From NCBI RefSeq assembly GCF_900582195.1, contig NZ_UTHA01000029.1, positions 100,942-164,941 on the forward strand: 64,000 nucleotides of DNA, written 5' to 3'. The notes below the pieces were generated by a model. The model did no database searches. It was not told the origin of the DNA and saw only the letters and a program-made list of their open reading frames with translations. The translations under genes and the position numbers were made by a program. This document shows, one piece after another, positions 19,232 through 28,750 of the stretch (position 1 is its first letter; each line of letters opens with the position of its first letter). This stretch comes from Pseudomonas viridiflava (lineage in GTDB: Bacteria > Pseudomonadota > Gammaproteobacteria > Pseudomonadales > Pseudomonadaceae).

Positions 19232-20158
19232 GTGAGCGAGCGTTCCAGCCATTGGCAATTGCAGACCATCGTCAGCCAACTGCGCAGCGCGCGGGATCAG
19301 TGGCGGGCACAGAACGGCCGGGCATCCGGCGAGCAGGGTGGTCGCGAGCTACCGTCGCGGGCAGCGATGGCGGAGATTCTTGAAGCGTTGTGCGGCGCGT
19401 TGTTCCCGATGCGTCTGGGGCCGGTGGATCTGCGTGAAGAGAGTGAAGATTTCTACGTCGGCCACACCCTCGATGTCGCCCTGAATGCCTTGTTGGCGCA
19501 GACCCGCCTGGAGCTGCGCTACGTCGCCCGCCACAGTGCGCAGGCCGACACCGAAGTCGAAGCCCGCGCGATCCGGATCGTGCAGGATTTTGCCCTCGCA
19601 TTGCCGGGCCTGCGTACGCTGCTCGACACCGATGTGCTGGCCGCTTATCACGGTGACCCGGCGGCGCGCAGTGTCGATGAAGTGCTGCTGTGCTACCCGG
19701 GGATTCTCGCGGTGATTCATCATCGCCTCGCGCATCATTTGTATCGCGCCGGGTTGCCGCTGCTGGCACGGATCAGTGCGGAGATCGCGCATTCGGCGAC
19801 CGGTATCGATATCCATCCGGGGGCGCAGATTGGCCGGAGCTTCTTTATCGATCACGGCACGGGTGTGGTGATCGGCGAGACGGCGATCATTGGTGAGCGT
19901 GTGCGGATTTATCAGGCCGTTACCTTGGGCGCCAAGCGCTTCCCGGCGGATGAGGACGGGCAGTTGCAGAAAGGCCATCCACGTCATCCGATCGTTGAAG
20001 ATGACGTGGTGATTTATGCCGGGGCGACGATTCTCGGGCGGATCACCATCGGCAAGGGGTCGACCATTGGCGGCAATGTGTGGCTGACGAGGAGTGTGCC
20101 GGCGGGGTGCAATTTGACCCAGGCGAATTTGCAGCATGATGACGGGACGCAGAAGTAG
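19232..20158 (+). CDS. epsC: Serine O-acetyltransferase
   Basis: 308-residue enzyme making O-acetylserine from serine and acetyl-CoA, the first committed step of cysteine synthesis. The N-terminal helical domain is longer than in CysE, as is usual for the EpsC form. The left-handed beta helix follows from about residue 190, with hexapeptide repeats [24 protein letters not shown] and the catalytic His-bearing DHGTG. It starts at GTG (19232) behind GAGGAG. It is divergent from dcyD, so synthesis and breakdown of cysteine share one 190-base promoter region. Confidence 0.9.
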   Translation: MSERSSHWQLQTIVSQLRSARDQWRAQNGRASGEQGGRELPSRAAMAEILEALCGALFPMRLGPVDLREESEDFYVGHTLDVALNALLAQTRLELRYVARHSAQADTEVEARAIRIVQDFALALPGLRTLLDTDVLAAYHGDPAARSVDEVLLCYPGILAVIHHRLAHHLYRAGLPLLARISAEIAHSATGIDIHPGAQIGRSFFIDHGTGVVIGETAIIGERVRIYQAVTLGAKRFPADEDGQLQKGHPRHPIVEDDVVIYAGATILGRITIGKGSTIGGNVWLTRSVPAGCNLTQANLQHDDGTQK

Positions 20159-20190
20159 GCTTCTGAATTTGCTTCGCGGCGGTTGACCTC

Positions 20191-20255
20191 TTCGCGAGCA
20201 AGCTCGCTCCCACAATGGAATGCATTTCAAATGTGGGAGCGAGCTTGCTCGCGAA
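20191..20255. repeat. REP inverted pair (REPIN)
   Basis: Same family and geometry as the pair at 10196, located 33 bases after the epsC stop. Confidence 0.9.
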
Positions 20256-20399
20256 TGGTTTTCAGGCAAATCGAGATAATGGCCTTCAGCTAATTCTCAA
20301 CTGAACGAATCCTCCCAAACCCGCGTCATACCTCTCCTTGAGCTAGCGTAGGAAAACTACCGCCTAGCCGTACGATTAGTCCTTACCACCCTATCCATG

Positions 20400-20427
20400 T
20401 TTAACTTGAACGTTCATTCAAGTTAAA
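20400..20427. promoter_or_regulatory. BetI-type operator upstream of betT
   Basis: A perfect 11-base inverted repeat, TTTAACTTGAA and its complement, flanks CGTTCA, with the nested palindrome TGAACGTTCA. This matches the known BetI operator pattern of choline-responsive genes. It sits about 95 bases before betT, implying derepression of betT by choline. betI itself is not in the window. Confidence 0.75.
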
Positions 20428-20519
20428 CCGGTGGTTCGCTGCCCGCTCACAACAGGAGGCTTGCCTTTGCTGAGTCCGATCATTTCAGCCACGTTTCAAC
20501 CCCTCGAGGTGCACGTTTC

Positions 20520-22520
20520 ATGAGTGCATCGTCCACCCCCGCCAGCGGTCTGGTACGCATGAATCCGCCGGTGTTCTACTTCGCCGCGACGGTCATTCTG
20601 CTGTTTGGTCTCGTTGTTATCGCCATGCCTGAGCAGGCCGGTGCCTGGCTGCTGGAAGCGCAAAACTGGGCGGCCAATACGGTCGGCTGGTACTACATGC
20701 TCGCGATGACCCTGTATCTGGTCTTCGTGGTGGTCACCGCCTTATCCGGCTACGGCAAGATAAAACTCGGTGCCGACCACGACGAGCCCGAATTCAGTTA
20801 CCTGTCCTGGGCCGGTATGCTGTTCGCCGCCGGGATCAGCATCACGCTGTTTTTCTTTTGCGTCTCTGAACCGCTGACTCATATGCTCCAGCCACCGCAA
20901 GGCGAGGCGGGCACCGCGGATGCGGCGCGCCAGGCCATGCAGATTCTGTTTCTGCACTGGGGCCTGCATGGCTGGGGTGTTTTCGCTTTCGTCGGCATGG
21001 CGTTGGCTTATTTCGCTTACCGCCACAACCTGCCGCTGGCACTGCGTTCGGCGCTGTATCCGCTGATTGGCAAACGCATCAACGGCCCGATCGGTTATGC
21101 AGTGGACGGCTTCGGCATCATCGCCACGGTATTCGGTCTGGGCGCCGACATGGGCTTTGGGGTGCTGCACCTCAACTCCGGTCTCGATTACCTGTTCGGC
21201 ATCGCCCACACCCAGTGGATTCAGGTTGGCCTGATCACGCTGATGATGAGCGCGGCAATCATCGTGGCCGTCTCCGGCGTCGATAAAGGCGTGCGTGTGA
21301 TGTCCGACATCAACATGCTGCTGGCCTGTGCGCTGCTGCTGTTCGTGTTGTTCGCCGGGCCAACCCAGCACCTGCTCAACACCTTGATCCAGAACCTCGG
21401 TGACTACCTCGGCGCGTTGCCGATGAAGAGTTTCGACCTCTACGCCTACGACAAGCCGAGCGACTGGCTGGGTGGCTGGACAGTGTTCTACTGGGCCTGG
21501 TGGATTGCATGGTCGCCGTTTGTGGGCCTGTTCATTGCACGGATTTCCCGTGGCCGCACCATCCGTGAATTCGTCTTCGGCGTGCTGTTGATTCCGCTCG
21601 GTTTTACCCTCGCGTGGATGTCGATCTTCGGCAACAGCGCGCTGGATCAAGTGCTCAATCACGGCATGAGCGCATTGGGCATGTCGGCCATCGACAATCC
21701 GTCGATGAGCATTTACCTGCTGCTGGAAACCTACCCGTGGAGCAAAACCGTCATCGCTGTGACGGTGTTTATCAGCTTCGTGTTCTTCGTGACGTCTGCC
21801 GACTCCGGCACCGTGGTGCTCTCGACCTTGTCGGCCAAGGGTGGCAACCCAGACGAAGATGGGCCGAAATGGCTGCGGGTGTTCTGGGGCGCGATGACGG
21901 CGCTGATCACCAGTGCGTTGCTGTTCTCCGGCAGCATTGATGCACTGAAGTCGGCGGTGGTACTGACCTCGTTGCCGTTCTCGCTGATTCTGTTGCTGAT
22001 GATGTGGGGGCTGCACAAGGCGTTCTATCTGGAGTCGCAGAAGCAGATCGCGCAGTTGCATTCGCTGGCACCGGTCTCCGGTTCGCGGCGCGGCACCGGT
22101 GGCTGGCGTCAGCGTCTGAGCCAGGCCGTGCACTTCCCGTCGCGTGACGAGGTGTACCGCTTCATGGACACCACGGTGCGTCCGGCAATTGAAGAAGTGA
22201 CGGCGGTGTTTGTCGAGAAGGGCTTGAACGTGGTCACGCAGCCGGACCCGGCGCACGACAACATCAGCCTGGAAATCGGCCACGGCGAGCAGCATCCGTT
22301 CATCTACCAAGTGCAGATGCGCGGCTACTTCACGCCGTCGTTCGCGCGTGGCGGCATGGGCTCGAAGCAGCTCAACAATCGCCGTTACTACCGCGCCGAA
22401 GTGCACCTGAGCGAGGGCAGTCAGGACTACGATCTGGTCGGCTACACCAAAGAGCAGATCATCAACGATATCCTCGACCAGTACGAACGCCACATGCAGT
22501 TCCTGCATCTGGTGCGTTGA
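20520..22520 (+). CDS. betT: High-affinity choline transporter, BCCT family
   Basis: 666-residue inner-membrane transporter with twelve predicted hydrophobic helices, long for the BCCT family because of a cytoplasmic C-terminal domain of about 150 residues typical of BetT. The substrate-binding aromatic motif in TM8 reads WTVFYWAWWIAWSPFVGLFIARISRGRTIREF, the BCCT signature. The C-terminal part, which senses osmotic stress in BetT homologues, begins after RRGTGGWRQRL. The start is ATG 20520 with GAGGTG ten bases upstream. Control by BetI is likely from the operator at 20400. Confidence 0.93.
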   Translation: MSASSTPASGLVRMNPPVFYFAATVILLFGLVVIAMPEQAGAWLLEAQNWAANTVGWYYMLAMTLYLVFVVVTALSGYGKIKLGADHDEPEFSYLSWAGMLFAAGISITLFFFCVSEPLTHMLQPPQGEAGTADAARQAMQILFLHWGLHGWGVFAFVGMALAYFAYRHNLPLALRSALYPLIGKRINGPIGYAVDGFGIIATVFGLGADMGFGVLHLNSGLDYLFGIAHTQWIQVGLITLMMSAAIIVAVSGVDKGVRVMSDINMLLACALLLFVLFAGPTQHLLNTLIQNLGDYLGALPMKSFDLYAYDKPSDWLGGWTVFYWAWWIAWSPFVGLFIARISRGRTIREFVFGVLLIPLGFTLAWMSIFGNSALDQVLNHGMSALGMSAIDNPSMSIYLLLETYPWSKTVIAVTVFISFVFFVTSADSGTVVLSTLSAKGGNPDEDGPKWLRVFWGAMTALITSALLFSGSIDALKSAVVLTSLPFSLILLLMMWGLHKAFYLESQKQIAQLHSLAPVSGSRRGTGGWRQRLSQAVHFPSRDEVYRFMDTTVRPAIEEVTAVFVEKGLNVVTQPDPAHDNISLEIGHGEQHPFIYQVQMRGYFTPSFARGGMGSKQLNNRRYYRAEVHLSEGSQDYDLVGYTKEQIINDILDQYERHMQFLHLVR

Positions 22521-22543
22521 ACGTTGGCTGGGCGCCGGGACGT

Positions 22544-22804
22544 TTACGACTCGGCGCTCAGCACCATGAACAACACCATCGCCGCCATCGGCACGCCGAA
22601 TACCGCACTGCCAATCGCTATTTCCGATCCCACGGACTGGCCAGCGTGCACGACACCTACCGCACCATTGATCACCGTCAATGCCAGCCACAGGGCGGCG
22701 AAGCCGTACGCCATGGTCTGGCGGCTGAAGCCGATTCGCTCGCCGATGTAGAGCATCAGAGCGAGCAGGACCAGGCCGAAGAAAATGATGATGGCGGTGT
22801 GCAT
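22544..22804 (-). CDS. Small three-helix membrane protein
   Basis: 86 residues if started at MHTAIIIFFGLVLL (22804); the upstream part of the open frame covers a REP and is rejected. Three hydrophobic segments are visible (residues ~3-22, ~30-50, ~58-82), with a short GERIGFSRQ loop. It converges with betT, 23 bases apart. Conserved small membrane proteins of this sort are common in pseudomonads, and I recognise no function. Confidence 0.55.
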   Translation of the reverse strand: MHTAIIIFFGLVLLALMLYIGERIGFSRQTMAYGFAALWLALTVINGAVGVVHAGQSVGSEIAIGSAVFGVPMAAMVLFMVLSAES

Positions 22805-23203
22805 GGGGCGTTCTGCCTGATGGAGGTGCAGTGCCGGGAAGAGCCCCTTCGCGAGCAGGCTTGCTCCCACAATGGATCTCGGCTGGGCATAAATTTCATG
22901 TACACAGCAAATCCCTGTGGGCGAGCCTGCTCGCGAAAGGGCCACCTCCGTGTCAGTTAGAGCATAGCCAATCCCGCCCCCGCCACTGCCCATCCTGCTT
23001 CTCCACTGGACACATTTTGCGACTCCTGCACAGAGTTTGGCCGGTGACGTGTTTTTCTTGCTGGCCCGCGCCTGCCGTTGATCTGTCCCATCACCGAGAA
23101 TTTGTTCAGTGAGCTAGTATTTATCCAGGTGTGTATCGTGTGTATAGAAGCCAACTGCTTCACCTAGAGTAAATGGCTCTAGCTGTCGAACAGCGCAAAG
23201 GAA
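22805..23203. other. Intergenic region with a spread REP pair and hicA promoter area
   Basis: 399 bases. A REP pair with widened spacing occupies 22848-22937. Between 22975 and 23160 the sequence is less GC-rich and shows no gene. A small inverted repeat CTAGAG/CTCTAG (23164-23182) lies 22 bases before hicA and is a possible site for HicB autoregulation. Confidence 0.4.
22848..22937. repeat. REP inverted pair with enlarged spacer
   Basis: The left arm begins TTCGCGAGCAGGC and the right arm ends GCCTGCTCGCGAA. The spacer is about 43 bases, more than twice that of the other pairs, and both arms carry single-base changes (a missing A and GCTTGC). Confidence 0.8.
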
Positions 23204-23386
23204 ATGCGCAGTCGGGAAATGATCAGGATGATCGAAGACGATGGTTGGTATCTGGTGGCAGTGAAAGGCAGCCACCACCAGTACAAGCATCCGCACAAGC
23301 CCGGAAGGGTGACGATCAAGCACCCTGATTCGGATCTGCCCAAGGGCACGATCAACAGTATTTTGAAACAGGCGGGCTTGAAATGA
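23204..23386 (+). CDS. hicA: HicA-family mRNA interferase toxin
   Basis: 60 residues, the usual HicA length, with the double-stranded-RNA-binding-like fold. The family pattern is complete: a start helix RSREMIRMIEDDGWYLV, catalytic His in KGSHHQYKHP, then GRVTIKHP and PKGTINSILKQAGL. The toxin cleaves mRNA and is neutralised by HicB. Its stop overlaps an ATGA, but the better hicB start is 59 bases further on. The start has AAAGGA very close (two-base spacing), so translation may be weak. Confidence 0.92.
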   Translation: MRSREMIRMIEDDGWYLVAVKGSHHQYKHPHKPGRVTIKHPDSDLPKGTINSILKQAGLK

Positions 23387-23445
23387 GGCCCGTTATTGGA
23401 AACGAAGGCCGTTTTATGGGCCGGTCAGAGGAAGGACTCACTCAT

Positions 23446-23847
23446 ATGAAATTCCCGGTCGTTCTGCACAAGGATGCCGACTCAGACTACGGAGTGATCA
23501 TCCCGGATGTCCCGGGTTGTTTCTCCGCAGGTATTACCGTCGCTGAGGCGTTTGAAAATACTCAGGAAGCATTGGCGCTTCACTATGAGGGTTTGGTCGC
23601 CGACGGCGCGCCGTTACCGCAAGTGCGGGACATTGATGCTCATCTCGATAACCCGGATTACGCGGGAGGGATCTGGGGCGTGGTCGATTTTGATATCACC
23701 CCGTATTTCGGCAAGTCAGTGCGTTTTAACGCCACATTGCCTGAGCAACTACTTGAGCGTATTGACCAGACAGTCCGCCGTGACCAGCGCTATCGATCCC
23801 GCTCCGGTTTCCTCGCGGCGGCCGCCTTGCGCGAACTGTCGGTATAG
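23446..23847 (+). CDS. hicB: HicB-family antitoxin
   Basis: 133 residues from MKFPVVLHK (23446) behind GAGGAAGGA; the open frame begins earlier at 23383 but this is the family-like start. The N-terminal part has the degenerate RNase H-like HicB fold (DYGVIIPDVPGCFSAGITVAEAFENTQEALALHYE). The C-terminal part (FNATLPEQLLERIDQTVRR...RSGFLAAAALREL) resembles a ribbon-helix-helix DNA-binding domain, so it probably represses its own operon. The pair looks intact. Confidence 0.9.
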   Translation: MKFPVVLHKDADSDYGVIIPDVPGCFSAGITVAEAFENTQEALALHYEGLVADGAPLPQVRDIDAHLDNPDYAGGIWGVVDFDITPYFGKSVRFNATLPEQLLERIDQTVRRDQRYRSRSGFLAAAALRELSV

Positions 23848-23852
23848 CGAAG

Positions 23853-24890
23853 TCAGGTGCTTTCGCGTTCGATGACCTGGCATTGCAGCAGGTTCAGACG
23901 TTGCACTTCGTCGCTCGGCAATACCCCAAGGCTTTCCAGTACGCGTGTTGCGGCCAGTACACCGATCTCCAGCGCCGGTGGTTTGATGGTGCTCAGGCTG
24001 GGCAAAAGCATCTCGGCGAACGGGTAGTCGCCAAAGCCGAGAACGGCGCAGTCTTCGGGGATTTTCAAACCGGCGCGTTGTCCGGCCAGCAGGCCACCGG
24101 CAGCGAGATTGTCGTTCGCGAAGATGATTGCATCGGGGCGCGGTGAGGCGTTCATCAGGGCATCCATTGCCTGTTTGCCGGCCTCGAATGGTGCGCGATT
24201 AGCGTCGGGGGCGAAGACCCAGGGTTCCAGGCCGGATTCTTTTAAAGTCGCCGCGTAACCGTCGCGGCGCTCCAGTGCGCTGAAGTCACCCGCAGCGCTG
24301 TTCTGCACGAAGGCAATGCGTCGGTAGCCTTTTCCCAGCAGATGTTTTGCCGCCTTCACGCCCACTTCAAAATGCGAAAAACCAATCTGCATCGGCTCGC
24401 GATCCGGCTGGTAATCCCAGGTTTCAATCACCGGAATATCTGCCTCGGCGACCATCTTTTCCGTGCCAGCACTGTGAAAGTGACTGGTCAGCACCAGCGC
24501 CGCCGGCGACCAGCCGAGAAACGCACGCACGGCGTTTTCTTCTTGTTCAGTGCTGAAGTAACTCGACGCCAGCAACAGCTGATAACCATGCCGACTGAGG
24601 GTGTCGCTGAAGCCTTGAATGGTGTTGGCGAAGATCGGCCCGGAGATGTTCGGGATGACCATGCCGACGATTTTCCCCCGTGCCGAGGCCAGCCCGCCGG
24701 CTACCAGATTCGGCACATAACCCAGCTCCGCCACCACCGCCGCAATCCGCTCGCGGCGCTCGGGCGAAACCTGTTCGGGCTGATTGAAATAGCGCGACAC
24801 GGTGATTGCCGAAACCCCGGCCTCATGCGCCACCGCATTCAGGGTCACGCGTCCGGCGCCACGGCGTTTGCGGGGTTTTTCTTCGCTCAA
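23853..24890 (-). CDS. LacI-family transcriptional regulator
   Basis: 345 residues. An N-terminal LacI-type HTH (VTLNAVAHEAGVSAITVSRYFNQPEQVS, residues ~15-43) with hinge helix (VPNLVAGGLASARG) precedes a periplasmic-binding-protein-like effector domain containing VGMVIPNISGPIFANTIQGF and IIFANDNLAAGGLLAGQRAGLKIPEDCAVLGFGD. The closest-looking group is GntR-like sugar-acid regulators, but the neighbours are a TonB receptor and an LLM monooxygenase, so the effector is unclear. It is divergent from them, with a LacI-type operator in the shared gap. It ends six bases from the hicB stop. Confidence 0.88.
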   Translation of the reverse strand: MSEEKPRKRRGAGRVTLNAVAHEAGVSAITVSRYFNQPEQVSPERRERIAAVVAELGYVPNLVAGGLASARGKIVGMVIPNISGPIFANTIQGFSDTLSRHGYQLLLASSYFSTEQEENAVRAFLGWSPAALVLTSHFHSAGTEKMVAEADIPVIETWDYQPDREPMQIGFSHFEVGVKAAKHLLGKGYRRIAFVQNSAAGDFSALERRDGYAATLKESGLEPWVFAPDANRAPFEAGKQAMDALMNASPRPDAIIFANDNLAAGGLLAGQRAGLKIPEDCAVLGFGDYPFAEMLLPSLSTIKPPALEIGVLAATRVLESLGVLPSDEVQRLNLLQCQVIEREST

Positions 24891-24916
24891 GGGTCGGTCC
24901 TTCTTAAAAACAAAAT

Positions 24917-24940
24917 CGCATATAAAAGTAATTTTTCAGT
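24917..24940 (+). promoter_or_regulatory. AT-rich element before the TonB-LLM unit
   Basis: The plus strand reads CATATAAAAGTAATTTTTCA, which resembles in order and composition the AT-rich elements before tauA and sfnB. The similarity is loose and was judged by eye. Confidence 0.25.
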
Positions 24941-24977
24941 ATTGGACGCTCTATGCGTGTCTTGCCAATACTCTTGA

Positions 24978-24991
24978 TGGTAGCGCTAACA
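24978..24991. promoter_or_regulatory. LacI-family operator in the divergent gap
   Basis: TGGTAGCGCTAACA is a near-palindrome with the central CG and flanking AGC/GCT expected for GalR/LacI-type repressors. It lies 88 bases from the regulator start and 105 bases before the TonB gene, so it is the likely target of the adjacent regulator. Confidence 0.65.
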
Positions 24992-25095
24992 AAGCGCGCT
25001 GTCTGCTACTCGCTCGAGCGAATGCCCAAGACACCGATTCAGGCGCTGTCGTCGCAGAACGGCAGCGGTTAAGGGCCAATTTCGAGCGGGCAAAT

Positions 25096-27321
25096 ATGCA
25101 CAACATTCCTGGGGCGACACACACACTGGCGCAGTCGATTCGCGCCGCCGGCTGGTTATTCACGGGGTTGGCGGTACTGCCGCTGCCCAACGCATTCGCT
25201 GCCGAGAGCAGTGATCAGGAGCCGACACTCAAATCCGTGACCGTCACTGCCACGCGCCGCGAAGAGTCGCTGCAAAAAGTGCCGGTCGCGGTCTCGGTGA
25301 TCGACGGCGAACAGCTTGAGCGCGACAACCGCAACGGCGTGGCGAGCATCGTCCAGCAAGTGCCGTCGCTTAACTTCCGCACTGGCGCGTCGAACAAGGA
25401 CACCTCGTTGTTCGTGCGCGGCGTCGGCACGATTTCCACCTCACCAGGCGTCGAGCCGACCGTGGCGACGGTGATCGACGGCGTGGTCTACGCGCGTCCC
25501 GGCCAATCCACTCTCGACTTACTGGACCTCGAACGCGTCGAAGTATTGCGCGGCCCGCAAGGCACGTTGTTTGGCAAAAACGCCTCGGCCGGTGTACTCA
25601 ACATCACCAGCAAGGCACCTACCGCCGAGACCCACGGTTACATCGATCAGTCGTATTACAGCGGCAACGAAAGCCGCACCCGATTCGGCATCGGCGGCAG
25701 CCTGATTCCGGACACGTTGAAAGGCTCGATCAGCACACTGTTCGGAACCTACGACGGCAACGTCGACAACAAACACAACGGCCAGGAGGTCAACGGCTAC
25801 AACCATCGCGGCGTGCGCGGCAAACTCGAATTCACGCCCAACGACGATGTCACCTTCACCCTGATCGCCGACTACATGCAGTCCCACGACGACGGCCCCA
25901 ACGGTGTGGTCAGCAAGTCACTGACCCCGGCCTTCGCCAACGCGCTGAGCCCGGCGTATGCCTCCAGCCACAACCGCGACATCAACACCGACACCCGCTC
26001 ACACGTTGAGGACACCAACAAAGGCCTGTCCGGCCAGCTCGACTGGCAACTGGGCGATTACACCCTGACCTCGATCACCGCATGGCGCGGCTGGGACAAC
26101 ACCCAATATCAGGACGGCGACCGTCTCGGCACAGTGACCGCAGCGTTTCCCGGCACGGCGGACAAGGGCGATCTGGCTTTCGATCAATACTCGCAAGAGC
26201 TGCGTCTGGCCTCGCCGAAGGGCGTGTTCCTCGAGTACGTCGGCGGCCTGTTCTACATGCACGGCAAGGACGATGAGACCTATCAGCGCACGCTGACAAC
26301 GACCACGCGCACTGATCGCGGCGTCGCTGATTACAGCACCACCAGCGATAGCTACGCAGCGTTCGGCGAGGCTACGCTGAACTTCACCTCGGACTTTCGC
26401 GGCATCGCTGGTCTGCGCTACACCCACGATGATCTGGAATACGATCACCGCCGCGTTTCCACTTCGGCGACCACCGTCAGCGGCATTCAACCGGCCACCA
26501 GCAGTTCGGGTTCGGTGGACGAAGACGGTTGGTCCGGCCGCCTCGGCGTGCAGTACGACCTGAGCGATACGGTCACGACTTACCTGACCTACTCGCGCGG
26601 CTACAAGGGCCCGGCCTACAACGTGTTCTTCAACATGCAGTCGCGCGACACCGAAGCGTTGAAACCGGAGACCTCCAACACCTGGGAGGCGGGCATCAAA
26701 GCCACCTCCTGGAACAATCGCCTGACCACCAACCTCGCGGTGTTCCACAGCGAGTACGACAACTATCAGGCGAATTTCTTCGACACCGTCGCCGGCCAGG
26801 TTGTGACGCGTTTGATCAACGCCGGCAGCGTCAGCACCGAAGGTGTCGAACTCGATTACGCCTTGCAGGCGACCCAGCAATTGAAGCTGTCCGGAGCACT
26901 GGCCTACACCCGCGCGCGCATCGACGAGTTCGCCTGCCCGGCGGGCGCGGCGGCGTCGTGCAACGTCAACGGCAAACCGCTGCCGTTCAGCCCGGACTGG
27001 AAAAGCTACGTGCGCGCCGACTACAGCATCCCGCTGGATAACGGTCTGGATATCGAACTCGGCACCGACTACAGCTGGCAGAGCGAAGTGCAGTACGACA
27101 TCAGCCAGAACCCCGACACCAAACAGGGTGCCTACGGCCTGTGGAACGCCAGCGTCGCCCTGGCCGATTACAGCAACGGCTGGCGCGTCGCGCTGCTGGG
27201 CAAGAACCTTACCGACAAGTCCTATTCGCCATTGCTCGCCAGCGGTGGCAATTACATTTATCGCGCCGTGCCACGGGATGACGAGCGCTATTTCGGCGTG
27301 CAACTGCGCAAGGATTTCTGA
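25096..27321 (+). CDS. TonB-dependent outer-membrane receptor
   Basis: 741 residues from MHNIPGATHTLAQ (25096); the frame is open earlier but overlaps the regulator. A signal peptide precedes the TonB box region SVTVTATRREESLQKVPVAVSVI. The plug domain carries LFVRGVGT and VEVLRGPQGTLFGKNASAGVLNI, and the 22-strand barrel ends with YRAVPRDDERYFGVQLRKDF, a terminal Phe as barrel insertion requires. It groups by feel with non-siderophore receptors (FyuA/IroN-like plug with GTLFGKNA). It is followed two bases later by an LLM monooxygenase, suggesting uptake of that enzyme's substrate. Confidence 0.88.
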   Translation: MHNIPGATHTLAQSIRAAGWLFTGLAVLPLPNAFAAESSDQEPTLKSVTVTATRREESLQKVPVAVSVIDGEQLERDNRNGVASIVQQVPSLNFRTGASNKDTSLFVRGVGTISTSPGVEPTVATVIDGVVYARPGQSTLDLLDLERVEVLRGPQGTLFGKNASAGVLNITSKAPTAETHGYIDQSYYSGNESRTRFGIGGSLIPDTLKGSISTLFGTYDGNVDNKHNGQEVNGYNHRGVRGKLEFTPNDDVTFTLIADYMQSHDDGPNGVVSKSLTPAFANALSPAYASSHNRDINTDTRSHVEDTNKGLSGQLDWQLGDYTLTSITAWRGWDNTQYQDGDRLGTVTAAFPGTADKGDLAFDQYSQELRLASPKGVFLEYVGGLFYMHGKDDETYQRTLTTTTRTDRGVADYSTTSDSYAAFGEATLNFTSDFRGIAGLRYTHDDLEYDHRRVSTSATTVSGIQPATSSSGSVDEDGWSGRLGVQYDLSDTVTTYLTYSRGYKGPAYNVFFNMQSRDTEALKPETSNTWEAGIKATSWNNRLTTNLAVFHSEYDNYQANFFDTVAGQVVTRLINAGSVSTEGVELDYALQATQQLKLSGALAYTRARIDEFACPAGAAASCNVNGKPLPFSPDWKSYVRADYSIPLDNGLDIELGTDYSWQSEVQYDISQNPDTKQGAYGLWNASVALADYSNGWRVALLGKNLTDKSYSPLLASGGNYIYRAVPRDDERYFGVQLRKDF

Positions 27322-27322
27322 G

Positions 27323-28642
27323 ATGAGCGGACAGTTGAAACTCGGCGCGTTCCTCATGGCCACCGGGCACCACGTGGCGGCTTGGCGTCATCCTGATGTG
27401 CCGGCCAATGCCGGTCTGGATTTTGCGCACTACAAGCGGTTGGCGCAGATTGCCGAAGCGGCGAAATTCGATACGTTGTTTGTCGCCGACAGCGTTGCCG
27501 CGCCGACTCAGGACATCGCCAGCCGCATGGCACGTTCCGATCACTTCGAACCGCTGACACTGCTCTCGGCGCTGAGTGCGGTGACCGAGCACATCGGCCT
27601 GATCGCCACGGCGACCACCAGTTACAACGAGCCGTACCACGTGGCGCGCAAATTCGCTTCGCTCGATCACCTTTCCGGTGGGCGCGCGGGGTGGAATCTG
27701 GTGACCTCGGACAATGCCGCCGAGGCGCTGAATTTCGGTCGTGACGAACATATCGGCCATGCCGAACGCTACAGCCGTGCCCGCGAATTTCATCAGGTGG
27801 TCACCGGGCTTTGGGATAGTTGGGAGGACGATGCGTTTGCACGCGACAAGGCCAGCGGGGCGTATTACGACCCTGCGAAGTTGCACGTGCTGGATCATGT
27901 TGGTGAACACTTTCGCGTCAAAGGTCCGCTGAACGTTGCGCGTTCGCCGCAGGGGCAACCGGTGATCGTGCAGGCCGGCTCTTCGGAAACCGGGCGAGAA
28001 TTGGCGGCGCAGACCGCTGAAGTAGTGTTCACCGCGCAGACTTCGTTGATCAGTGCGCAGGCGTTCTACGCCGATCTCAAAGGACGTCTGCCCAAGTACG
28101 GTCGCAGCGCTGACTCGCTGAAAATCATGCCCGGGGTTTTTGTCGTGGTCGGCAGCACCGAGGCCGAAGCCCAGGAAAAATATGAAACGTTTCAGCAATT
28201 AGTCGAACCCGAGGTTGGCGTCGCCTTGCTTGGGCGTATGCTGGGCAACTTCGATTTGTCGAAGTACCCGCTGGACGGGCCATTGCCTGAGTTGCCGCTG
28301 ACGGAAAGCGGCCAGCAGAGCCGGCAGAAATTGCTGACTGAACTGGCAGGTCGGGAAAACCTGAGCCTTGCGCAATTGGGTCGCAAGATTGCCGGCGGGC
28401 GAGGGCATTACAACCTGATCGGTACCTCCGAGCAGATTGCTGATCGCTTGCAGGAATGGTTCGAACAGGGCGCGGCGGATGGGTTCAACGTGCTGGTGCC
28501 GCACCTGCCGGGCGGGCTCGAAGACTTCGCCAATGGCGTGGTCCCGCAACTGCAACGGCGTGGGTTGTTCAGAACGGAGTATGAGGGCCGTACCTTGCGT
28601 GAGAACCTGGGCCTGGCTCGACCCGGCAATCGATTTGCGTAA
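27323..28642 (+). CDS. LLM class flavin-dependent monooxygenase, NtaA/DmoA family
   Basis: 439 residues from MSGQLKLGAF (27323), one base past the TonB stop, with AAGGA nine bases before. Luciferase-fold markers are present: FDTLFVADSVAAP, TTSYNEPYHVARKFASLDHLSGGRAGWNLVTSDN (flavin phosphate region) and VIVQAGSSETGRELAAQTAEVVFTAQ. It needs reduced FMN from elsewhere. Relatives act on sulfides, sulfones, nitrilotriacetate or dibenzothiophene sulfone. The context (TonB receptor, taurine genes) suggests organosulfur use, but carbon-source use controlled by the LacI regulator is equally possible. Confidence 0.87.
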   Translation: MSGQLKLGAFLMATGHHVAAWRHPDVPANAGLDFAHYKRLAQIAEAAKFDTLFVADSVAAPTQDIASRMARSDHFEPLTLLSALSAVTEHIGLIATATTSYNEPYHVARKFASLDHLSGGRAGWNLVTSDNAAEALNFGRDEHIGHAERYSRAREFHQVVTGLWDSWEDDAFARDKASGAYYDPAKLHVLDHVGEHFRVKGPLNVARSPQGQPVIVQAGSSETGRELAAQTAEVVFTAQTSLISAQAFYADLKGRLPKYGRSADSLKIMPGVFVVVGSTEAEAQEKYETFQQLVEPEVGVALLGRMLGNFDLSKYPLDGPLPELPLTESGQQSRQKLLTELAGRENLSLAQLGRKIAGGRGHYNLIGTSEQIADRLQEWFEQGAADGFNVLVPHLPGGLEDFANGVVPQLQRRGLFRTEYEGRTLRENLGLARPGNRFA

Positions 28643-28647
28643 CACCC

Positions 28648-28711
28648 TTCGCGAGCAAGCTCGCTCCCACAGGAGGCTGCATCCAATGTGGGAGCTAGCC
28701 TGCCAGCGATG
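28648..28711. repeat. REP pair with one decayed arm
   Basis: The left arm (28648-28671) is intact. The right arm (28687-28711) is degraded, with GGAGCTAGCCTGCCAGCG in place of the usual core. It lies between the LLM gene and the aldo/keto reductase. Confidence 0.75.
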
Positions 28712-28750
28712 AAGTCGACACCCATTTCAAGACAGACAAGAGAGGATTCG

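Noticed and set aside
18049..19269. 406-residue version of D-cysteine desulfhydrase
   Set aside because: The extra 76 codons cross the divergent promoter and the epsC start; homologues begin at MIKQQLDRF.
20742..22691. 649-codon minus-strand frame opposite betT
   Set aside because: Same antisense artefact; betT has a full set of helices and motifs.
23383..23445. Upstream start for hicB overlapping hicA by ATGA
   Set aside because: The ATG at 23446 has a strong ribosome site and the family-like N-terminus; the extension has none.
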